From: Sphingobacterium thalpophilum
GTDB taxonomy: Bacteria; Bacteroidota; Bacteroidia; Flavobacteriales; Flavobacteriaceae
Reading direction: 5' to 3'
DNA: 6,029 nt
Assembly: GCA_943328865.2 (NCBI GenBank)
Contig: CALQBR020000099.1
Coordinates: 1-6,029 of the forward strand
Shown here piece after piece: positions 1-6,029 of this stretch. The notes below the pieces were generated by a model. The model saw only the letters and a program-made list of their open reading frames with translations. It ran no database searches and had not been told where the DNA came from. The number at the start of each line of letters is the position of its first letter. The stretch's first letter is position 1. The translations under genes and the position numbers were made by a program.

Positions 1-1
1 A

Positions 2-1507
2 ATTACTTTCATCAGTCGTTACAATTTCTTTAAATATGATTTATATTCCCTATCAACTGTCTGGATATCAGATTTAGAGAAAGTGATTGATTTTGATAGT
101 CAAAATTGGTTTACTGAAGAGATCAATGAAATGGGTCATCTGGCATTTGTGAATTTTTATGCTAAAATTACCGATGTAAGTCCTGAAATTGCTTTACAAT
201 CAATGGGGATTGTGGTGTCTGTATTGATTACTATTATTTTGTTTTGGCTTATTCGAACAATAACCACATCAAAATTTTTAGCCCCTCTAATTGCGGCTTT
301 TTCATTTGCACTGCTTTATACTATCACACCCGTAAATATTGATTTTTTATTACAAAGTAAAGCCACCTATTTAGCAATGACCTTTGCCATTCCAGCGATG
401 GCATTCCTTATTAAACCCAGCTTGTTAAGGCTAAACGGACTAAATTGTTTCTTTAGTTTTCTGGTTGTTTTTGTATTAATAGGACTCATCGATTTATTTA
501 CACTGTATGTTTTGATACCCCCATTTTTAATAATTTCTGGCTTTTTAACAACAAAAGAAACATTCAAATACTATTGGGTAATTATTGTCGCCTTTTGCCT
601 TGCAGCATTGCTAATTCTGGGTATTTATGCTTTGGTCTGTTTTTATTTTCAAACGGATTTTAAAATATTTCTCCATACTCACTTTTTATCCGTAAATAAT
701 TATACGTATATCCCTCAATTGGTTATTCCTATAAACAGACTTATTGCTTTTTATCTTTTGGGTGCAGGTATTGGGATTGTTGTTTTGTTAAAATTTACTT
801 TTTACAATAAAGAAAACTGGAAAGGCGCTATTGCCTTTTTGATATACTTCATTTGTTTAATATTCTTAGCCCTTTTAAAAAATCCGTGGATTGATTTTGA
901 TTTAATTGTCCAATCACTACCTGTATTTATTCCAATAGTTATTGGAATAAACGCAGCCATTATAACACGACTATTTAGACCATGGTTAGTGACATTGACC
1001 CATTTGAAAAAGTATGCCATTATACTATTGGTTTTTGCAATTCCCTTTTTTACAATTTATTACCAAAGAAATAGTATTTCTAAGTTTGGAATAGCAGATG
1101 AGTTACCAATACAAATTTTAGATGCTTATGACCAAATATCAACTACTTATTATCCCTATTCTTATGCCGTAGTAAATACTAATACAATGCAAATTTTAAG
1201 TAAAAAAAAACATTTTTTTATGAATTACTCTTTTTTTTTAAAAGACTATTTAAAACAAGATGCTATTTATTTTAAATATAAGCAACATCCTCTTTTTTTT
1301 AAAAATTATCCACAATATGTAATTCCCAAAAGTGTCTTGCTTTTTGTTTTTAAAAAGGAAAGCGTATCAAAACAATTGATAACAAAATTAAATGTGCTTA
1401 AAAAAAGAGGAAGAACAGTTCAGTTATTTTATAAAAATGAAAATTTTAAAGTATATGAAATAGTTAATGAGCCGAAATCAAGTAAAATATCCGATTTAAT
1501 ATTTTAA
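2..1507 (+). CDS. Polytopic inner-membrane protein, GT-C glycosyltransferase-like (5'-truncated)
   Basis: This frame is open from the left edge, with 27 in-frame codons before the first possible start, a GTG at 83, so the true start lies outside the window. Numbering from that GTG, hydrophobic segments lie at about 41-59, 65-83, 95-111, 121-152 (probably two), 163-189, 211-238, 247-265, 275-295 and 310-326. A soluble, lysine- and aromatic-rich C-terminal domain of about 148 residues follows (327-474). The segment before the first visible helix (contains DFDSQNWF and EINEMGHL) is hydrophilic and may be a first extracytoplasmic loop. A large N-terminal loop, a helical bundle and a soluble C-terminal domain is the layout of GT-C-type membrane glycosyltransferases; this is inference from architecture, and the catalytic Asp/Glu expected in loop 1 could be upstream of the window. 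A flippase, polymerase or other polytopic protein remains possible. Its stop is 2 nt before the next gene, implying one transcript and a shared role in surface glycan assembly. The 3' third is rich in long A and T runs but the frame is intact. Confidence 0.8.
   Translation: MTFISRYNFFKYDLYSLSTVWISDLEKVIDFDSQNWFTEEINEMGHLAFVNFYAKITDVSPEIALQSMGIVVSVLITIILFWLIRTITTSKFLAPLIAAFSFALLYTITPVNIDFLLQSKATYLAMTFAIPAMAFLIKPSLLRLNGLNCFFSFLVVFVLIGLIDLFTLYVLIPPFLIISGFLTTKETFKYYWVIIVAFCLAALLILGIYALVCFYFQTDFKIFLHTHFLSVNNYTYIPQLVIPINRLIAFYLLGAGIGIVVLLKFTFYNKENWKGAIAFLIYFICLIFLALLKNPWIDFDLIVQSLPVFIPIVIGINAAIITRLFRPWLVTLTHLKKYAIILLVFAIPFFTIYYQRNSISKFGIADELPIQILDAYDQISTTYYPYSYAVVNTNTMQILSKKKHFFMNYSFFLKDYLKQDAIYFKYKQHPLFFKNYPQYVIPKSVLLFVFKKESVSKQLITKLNVLKKRGRTVQLFYKNENFKVYEIVNEPKSSKISDLIF
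1202..1305. repeat. Cluster of long A and T homopolymer runs inside a coding region
   Basis: Within about 100 bp of the membrane-protein gene there are A9 (1202-1210), T7 (1213-1219), T9 followed by A4 (1231-1243) and T8 followed by A5 (1293-1305). They encode Lys and Phe runs in the soluble C-terminal domain. The frame is open through all of them. They may only reflect AT-rich codon use, but they are the slippage-prone part of this gene. Confidence 0.6.
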
Positions 1508-1512
1508 TTATG
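1505..1512 (+). promoter_or_regulatory. Stop-start junction TAA-TT-ATG, probable translational coupling without Shine-Dalgarno
   Basis: The membrane-protein gene stops at TAA 1505-1507 and the next ATG is at 1510-1512. The preceding 30 bases are A/T-rich (contains AGTAAAATATCC) with no purine-rich Shine-Dalgarno sequence. That fits Bacteroidota, where ribosome recruitment often relies on A-rich, weakly structured leaders. With only two bases between stop and start there is no room for a separate promoter unless it lies inside the upstream gene, so co-transcription and re-initiation by the terminating ribosome are the simplest reading. Confidence 0.55.
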
Positions 1513-4500
1513 AAACAGATTCTTTGTCAAATCAAATCACATTACATTGCACTGCTAACTTTAATGACAACTTTGTTATTTCTGAATTGCGGAACCATTG
1601 ATAATCTGGATGCGGATAGTTTTCTATCTTTAGAAAACGACTATAAAAATCAACATTCACAATTTCGCAGATATGGCGCAAACCAATTAAACCAACCACC
1701 CTTGATTGAATTTATAATTGATAATGAGGATCCCATCAGTATTAGCTACAATGATAACATCAAAAAGAGTTGTGATTATGCAAAATTACCCTACAAAAGC
1801 ACGAATATAAAATCATGGGATTCGTTGCCTTTTTTGTCGCCTTCAACTCGTGTATTGTGTTTGGTGAATACCAAAAAAATTAGTGATGCTTCTATTGAGA
1901 AAATAACCAATTTTGTGATAATGGGGGGTACATTTTTTTTACCAATTGCTAATGAGGACAAAAGACTTGCTTTTTTGTTGGGATTTAAGCCTGAAGCTAA
2001 TTATTTAACTGATGACTCCTCAAAAGGATTTTATTTTAAAACCCCTGTATTGCCTAATCTGGAAAAGTCAAAAGTCAGTATAAATGACATCCATTATGGC
2101 TTTTCGAAAGAAAATTTCAATGAAAACATAAAGGTTTACGCAACCGCAATTAACAATCAAAAATTTCCAACCATACTTGAAAATCCAGTAGGAAAGGGGC
2201 GTGTACTACTATATAATACCCAAAAATATTTTGAAAAAAGAGATCGAGGATTGCTGTTTTCAGGCATCATTAAAGGACTTGAGGGTATTCCTTATCCAAT
2301 AGCCAATACTAGCACCATTTTTCTTGATGATTTTCCTTGTCCTCTTTTTGATATTAAAAGCGAACCCATTGCATCCGAAATGAATCTTTCTCAGAAAGAT
2401 TTTGTTAAAAAAGTATGGTGGCCTGATATGCTTAAATTAGCAAACAAATACAATATCAGTTACTCTGTTATGGTAACTTTTGATTATGAAAATCAAGTAA
2501 AGCCACCTTTTCTTTTTAATCAATGGAATGATCATAAAATAAGATCTGAAAACAAAATCGAAGCGCTAAGTGATTGGTTTGTTTATGATGCCGCCAAAAA
2601 AGGGCATGAATTGGGTTTTCATGGTTACAATCATGTCGAATTGATGACTAATTTGTGGAAAAATCCTAATTTTATTTCAACGGCTCTTAAAACAGCCGAA
2701 AAGAAATGGAAGGTGAGTAACTTCGGAAAATTACCAGTTACCTATGTACCGCCTTCAAATGATATTGATAAACAGGGCATACATACACTTAAAAAGACAA
2801 TGCCTAATTTGAAGTATCTCTGTAGCAGTTACTATGGCGATATTGAAGATGGTCAAGATCGGGAATTTGATTTTGATCCTTACAATGATGGTTTTTTCAA
2901 TTATCCTAGAACTTCAAGCGGTTTTTATTTTGACGTAGAACATAAATACAACCAACAATCCGTTTATTTATTTACAGGAATCTGGACTCATTTTGTTCAT
3001 CCTGACGATGTCTATCAAATTAACAATCAAAAAAATACATCCAGAGGGAATTTTGAATACCGAAACCCATTAAATATGGGATGGTATAAAACGAAAGGCA
3101 AAAAAAAAGGATTGTTTACTGTATTTGACGATTATTTAAATGAAGTAAAGAGTGCTTTTCCACTAATTCGGTTTTTAAATGCGGGTACTTCAGCCCAAAT
3201 AGTGTTAGATTGGAGGGCCTCCAATTTTAGTCATACTACCAAAAACAGTATATACACCGTTGAAGAATTAAATCCAAAAGAGTCTATTTCGGGACATCAA
3301 TATTGGTTCTCCTATGTAAGTTCAAAAACCAGTTTTATAGTAGAATCTGCGTTAAAGAAACAAAGAGCACTGTTTTCTAAAACGCCCTATTTAGATGGTT
3401 ATTTGTATACGATTTATACCAATGAGTCTAAATTAAGCTTACCTGATTTAAATTATAAATCAGAGATTCAGAAAAATGAATGGGCTACTATTATTGAAAA
3501 AACAAAAAAGGATATGCTTATTTATAAGAAAAAAGTAATCCAATTTAATTTAATTCAAAATCAAGTAGACAATTCTGATTCTAAACTTAAATTAGAAATT
3601 AAATCCTTAAAACAAAAAATGATTACTGAAGAAAAAATAGATGCAACCACTTGGAACAAATATACCAAATATATGATCTGGGAAGATAGGGGTATGGAGG
3701 TTTGGCAATTATTAGAAAATCATTGTTTAAAATATCCGAAACCTGAAAACATTATGTACTCAAAACAGTTAAATACAATAACAGAATATCCCAATGAAGA
3801 TATAAAAGAAAAATGGATGTATGCTCAAATAATGACAACCCCCAATGATGCCAAGCTATTAAAAGACTATATCGCCTCATTTGATAGTCCCGAAAATAAA
3901 GACAAAATCAAAACAGTATGGCAATATTTATTAAAAACAGACCCTAATTTTGATGTCTATGTAGAATATATACAACATTTACTTTTATATGATTCCAAAT
4001 CCGCTTTAACCGCATCCAATAAAATTGAACCTTCAGAAAAATTTAAATGTCTCGCAACAGATTTTTGTTGGCTTTATGCTGATAACAATCAACTCAAAAA
4101 AGCGTATGATTGGTCTGTTTTTAGTACTGAAATTGATTTTACGACAAAAATGTTTTGGCTAATTGAACTGAAATTATACCCTCTTTTAGAGGATGAATAT
4201 AATTTCTATATTGCTAAGCATCCCACGGATTATTTAGTGACAGCATTATTTAGTAAATACAAACACGAAGTTGGAAAATTTAAGGAGGGTTGGATTTTAG
4301 CCCATTCACTTCCAGAAATTGCCGAAAAAGAGAATTTAAAAACGATATACAACAAAGATATTCTGTATGTTGATACTGATTTGCAACAAGATTTGATCGA
4401 TAATTATCCCGAATTTATTTATCCTGATATTAAGCAAAAATTGACTGTTAACTACAGAAAAGAAAATGGTGAAATGGTGACTATTAACTCCAATTTAGAG

Positions 4501-5394
4501 AGCAATAAACAAAATCCTTCCTCGTTAAAAAATAGTATTTTGTACCATTTCAATGATAAAAATAAATATGGTCATGGTTTTGGAATGACATTCAGTAAAA
4601 TGTATAAACTGAATTATGACATTCAGGATGAAGATAATAGAACCCATACCCTTTATGGACTAAAATATGAGATCAAAAACCCTAAAAAACAGGATCAATT
4701 ACAATATTGGTCCAGAATTATTGGAGAATACAGTGATTTTGATAGATTTTATTTCCAATTGGGAGTAGGTGGTAATTTTTCAAAAAACAAAAAATTTACT
4801 TCGGCAGAGTTAAAAATTTTCCCCGCTGAAACAGGACCAGCTTATAGTAAAAGCATATATCAGTTTCAAGGAAATATTTATCAGGATGCCTCTGTTTTTG
4901 GAAAGCTAAATGTAAGTTTATCATTGGAAGCGAATTATTACACGCCGAGTAAGACTAACGCTAAGATAGTCACAAGTGACTCCTATCAAGGTTCTGCAAC
5001 TGCCAAAATAATTTGGGACAATGGTTTACCCAAAAAATCAAAATTACTGCCGTTTATAGAATCGTCTTATTTGGAATCATCAATTGGATATGCATCCATA
5101 CCAACGGCCACAGGTTATCCTTATTGGATTATTGACAGTCGATTTTATGCAGGTGGTGGAGTCGGATGGAAATTGGGGAAGGAGGAAAGTGACTTTAATT
5201 GTAGGGTAGAGGCGGCATGGTTTTATGATGATTATAGTACTGATTTTAAAAGATTCACAGGAAACATCGCTTACCAACTATTTGATTATACTGCAATCAC
5301 CACGTCTTTTGAAATTTATTCCCAATCTAAATTTTATTCGAATGCCATTCAGTTTGGTGTGAAATATAACTTAAAGAAAAAGCAAAAAAAATAG
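1510..5394 (+). CDS. DUF2194-type deacetylase / TPR-like / outer-membrane porin fusion for polysaccharide modification and export
   Basis: A 1294-residue envelope protein. Residues 1-27 form an export leader (Lys2, Lys9, hydrophobic 13-26) ending FLNC, a weak lipobox with Cys27. The ATG at 1510 is chosen because it keeps this positive N-region and abuts the upstream stop. Residues about 65-265 look like a Rossmann/GATase-like domain (RVLCLVN, KGRVLLYN). Residues 266-500 carry a polysaccharide-deacetylase-like set: FLDDFP with Asp273-Asp274, FHGYNH with His371 and His375 (HxxxH metal pair), YVPPSN at 412-417, and WTHFVHPDD with His494 and His497. Residues about 560-640 are beta-rich, and 650-975 are alpha-helical with TPR-like pairs (around 855-930). 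From about 1005 to 1290, amphipathic strands rich in Tyr, Phe and Gly form a probable outer-membrane barrel (IDSRFYAGGGVGW; last strand IQFGVKYNL). The first 640 residues resemble PelA without its N-terminal hydrolase; the rest resembles PelB or PgaA. Inferred role: periplasmic de-N-acetylation of an exopolysaccharide coupled to export through its own pore. The DUF2194 assignment is by recognition, not search; substrate unknown. Confidence 0.85.
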   Translation: MKQILCQIKSHYIALLTLMTTLLFLNCGTIDNLDADSFLSLENDYKNQHSQFRRYGANQLNQPPLIEFIIDNEDPISISYNDNIKKSCDYAKLPYKSTNIKSWDSLPFLSPSTRVLCLVNTKKISDASIEKITNFVIMGGTFFLPIANEDKRLAFLLGFKPEANYLTDDSSKGFYFKTPVLPNLEKSKVSINDIHYGFSKENFNENIKVYATAINNQKFPTILENPVGKGRVLLYNTQKYFEKRDRGLLFSGIIKGLEGIPYPIANTSTIFLDDFPCPLFDIKSEPIASEMNLSQKDFVKKVWWPDMLKLANKYNISYSVMVTFDYENQVKPPFLFNQWNDHKIRSENKIEALSDWFVYDAAKKGHELGFHGYNHVELMTNLWKNPNFISTALKTAEKKWKVSNFGKLPVTYVPPSNDIDKQGIHTLKKTMPNLKYLCSSYYGDIEDGQDREFDFDPYNDGFFNYPRTSSGFYFDVEHKYNQQSVYLFTGIWTHFVHPDDVYQINNQKNTSRGNFEYRNPLNMGWYKTKGKKKGLFTVFDDYLNEVKSAFPLIRFLNAGTSAQIVLDWRASNFSHTTKNSIYTVEELNPKESISGHQYWFSYVSSKTSFIVESALKKQRALFSKTPYLDGYLYTIYTNESKLSLPDLNYKSEIQKNEWATIIEKTKKDMLIYKKKVIQFNLIQNQVDNSDSKLKLEIKSLKQKMITEEKIDATTWNKYTKYMIWEDRGMEVWQLLENHCLKYPKPENIMYSKQLNTITEYPNEDIKEKWMYAQIMTTPNDAKLLKDYIASFDSPENKDKIKTVWQYLLKTDPNFDVYVEYIQHLLLYDSKSALTASNKIEPSEKFKCLATDFCWLYADNNQLKKAYDWSVFSTEIDFTTKMFWLIELKLYPLLEDEYNFYIAKHPTDYLVTALFSKYKHEVGKFKEGWILAHSLPEIAEKENLKTIYNKDILYVDTDLQQDLIDNYPEFIYPDIKQKLTVNYRKENGEMVTINSNLESNKQNPSSLKNSILYHFNDKNKYGHGFGMTFSKMYKLNYDIQDEDNRTHTLYGLKYEIKNPKKQDQLQYWSRIIGEYSDFDRFYFQLGVGGNFSKNKKFTSAELKIFPAETGPAYSKSIYQFQGNIYQDASVFGKLNVSLSLEANYYTPSKTNAKIVTSDSYQGSATAKIIWDNGLPKKSKLLPFIESSYLESSIGYASIPTATGYPYWIIDSRFYAGGGVGWKLGKEESDFNCRVEAAWFYDDYSTDFKRFTGNIAYQLFDYTAITTSFEIYSQSKFYSNAIQFGVKYNLKKKQKK

Positions 5395-5426
5395 TGATTG
5401 GTTAATTTAAATTGAACCAATCACTA
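5384..5426 (-). terminator. Intrinsic terminator for the minus-strand gene, overlapping the end of the plus-strand gene
   Basis: A perfect 12-bp inverted repeat, TAGTGATTGGTT (5392-5403) and AACCAATCACTA (5415-5426), flanks an 11-nt A/T loop. Read on the minus strand, the stem is followed at once by eight T residues (complement of A8 at 5384-5391), the classic intrinsic terminator layout, about 35 nt after the minus-strand stop codon. Read on the plus strand, the bases after the stem are GAAATAAATT, a poor U-tract, so termination in that direction may be weaker or depend on the hairpin alone. The left arm begins exactly at the TAG stop of the plus-strand gene, and the U-tract template is that gene's Lys-rich tail. 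Confidence 0.85.
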
Positions 5427-5461
5427 GAAATAAATTACAAATTATTAATCAAAAAAGATCA

Positions 5462-6028
5462 TTAATGTTTGACTATAATTTTTTTGGTTATTTTACTTTC
5501 TTTATTTTGAAATTGGACAAAGTAAATCCCATTGTTTAAATTTTGTGTGTTCAATAAAAATTTATTAGTGTTCACAATGTCACTTTGACCAACACGTTGC
5601 CCAAGAAAATTATAGATTGTAATCGTATAATCACTGATCGTATTCAATTCAACAATCAATTCATTATCCGTAGGTACTGGATAAAGTTTCATTTCTGAAA
5701 AAGCTTGATCAATCAACGCTAAAGAAGCACCTACACTTATTGTATGCATCAAACTATTATAGCCTGTAGCACTTTCCCAAACAGATTCATTGGCCATGCG
5801 AATGGAATATTCAGGTCGCTTACTTAAAGCTTCGTTAGAATCTGGAATTTTTAAATATAATTTGTAATTCCCTGCTACTATATCAGCTGGTAAAGTCAAA
5901 TTTTCTGTAATGGTTTGAGTTACACCACTAGCCCATAATCTTGGATTGGTGTTCAAGGTGATAGCATACTCCTGATTATTAGTAGTACTTCGAAAAACTA
6001 AATAAACCATTCTTGGATTGTAAGGCGC
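5462..6028 (-). CDS. Secreted DUF4832-type protein with T9SS type A sorting domain (5'-truncated, C-terminal part)
   Basis: The frame runs off the right edge: upstream of the first Met in the window the codons still read APYNPR, continuing the domain, so 6010 is not the start. Numbering from that Met, residues 1-93 look like the C-terminal end of a DUF4832 domain: a beta-sandwich-like stretch with NPRLW (22-26), LTLPADIVAGNYKLYL (38-53) and YSIRMANESVWESATGYN (68-85). Residues about 104-182 are a typical T9SS type A C-terminal sorting domain: KLYPVPTDNELIVE (108-121), ITIYNFLGQRV (130-140), LNNGIYFVQFQN (158-169) and the basic end KKIIVKH. Such a domain directs a Sec-exported protein through the outer membrane by the type IX machine and is normally removed on secretion. 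DUF4832 is commonly paired with an N-terminal DUF4874 region thought to have a glycoside-hydrolase-like barrel; that part would be outside the window. The gene converges on the deacetylase-porin gene and ends in its own terminator, so it is a separate transcription unit. Enzymatic activity cannot be judged from this fragment. Confidence 0.88.
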   Translation of the reverse strand, partial: APYNPRMVYLVFRSTTNNQEYAITLNTNPRLWASGVTQTITENLTLPADIVAGNYKLYLKIPDSNEALSKRPEYSIRMANESVWESATGYNSLMHTISVGASLALIDQAFSEMKLYPVPTDNELIVELNTISDYTITIYNFLGQRVGQSDIVNTNKFLLNTQNLNNGIYFVQFQNKESKITKKIIVKH

Positions 6029-6029
6029 T

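Noticed and set aside
83..85. GTG at 83 as the real start of the membrane-protein gene
   Set aside because: The same frame is open to the left edge with plausible coding sequence and no stop. No ribosome-binding signal favours this GTG, so it is an internal Val codon or at best undecidable.
367..1020. Minus-strand open frames of 66 and 72 codons opposite the membrane-protein gene
   Set aside because: They lie wholly inside a longer, clearly coding gene and show no recognisable domain or translation signal; they are antisense shadows.
5080..5277. Minus-strand open frame of 65 codons opposite the barrel region
   Set aside because: It is antisense to the beta-barrel coding sequence, with no protein features of its own.
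5392..5426. The hairpin as a fully bidirectional terminator
   Set aside because: On the plus strand the stem is followed by GAAATAAATT rather than a U-tract, so only the minus-strand direction has the full intrinsic-terminator layout; plus-strand use is possible but not shown.
5427..5461. Small RNA or regulatory site between the convergent genes
   Set aside because: After the terminator only 35 A/T-rich bases remain, with no promoter-like pair or second structure.
6008..6010. ATG (minus strand) at 6010 as the start of the T9SS protein
   Set aside because: In-frame codons continue to the edge (APYNPR) and belong to the same domain. A secreted protein also needs a signal peptide, and none is present after this Met.
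1..6029. Mobile element, CRISPR array, tRNA or phage genes
   Set aside because: No terminal inverted repeats, transposase motifs, spaced repeats or cloverleaf-like segments were seen; nearly all of the window is accounted for by the three genes.

Overview
The window is AT-rich DNA that looks like Bacteroidota, most likely a Flavobacterium-like member. The evidence is a type IX secretion (T9SS) C-terminal sorting domain on the minus-strand gene, the lack of Shine-Dalgarno sequences, the very low G+C of the coding regions, and the protein families present. There are three protein-coding genes, two of them cut by the window edges, and almost no intergenic DNA. I see no tRNA, rRNA, CRISPR array, insertion sequence or attachment site.

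Layout: (1) positions 2-1507, plus strand: the 3' part of a polytopic inner-membrane protein with about nine or ten membrane segments and a soluble C-terminal domain, a layout resembling GT-C-type membrane glycosyltransferases. (2) positions 1510-5394, plus strand, starting 2 nt after the previous stop: a 1294-residue envelope protein. It joins a signal or lipoprotein leader, a DUF2194-type region with a polysaccharide-deacetylase active-site set, a long alpha-helical TPR-like section and a C-terminal outer-membrane beta-barrel. (3) positions 5384-5426: a strong hairpin with an 8-nt U-tract when read on the minus strand, overlapping the stop codon of gene 2. (4) positions 5462-6028, minus strand, convergent: the C-terminal part of a secreted DUF4832-type protein ending in a T9SS type A sorting domain.

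How they may work together (inference): genes 1 and 2 look like one operon for a cell-surface polysaccharide. Gene 2 resembles a single-chain version of the periplasmic deacetylase plus TPR-porin pair that exports Pel (PelA + PelB) or poly-GlcNAc (PgaB + PgaA). Gene 1 would act in the inner membrane on the same glycan or its lipid-linked precursor. The convergent gene 4 encodes a T9SS-exported protein of a class often linked to glycoside-hydrolase-like folds. It has its own terminator and may be only a neighbour. The deacetylase-TPR-porin fusion is the most notable item in the window.
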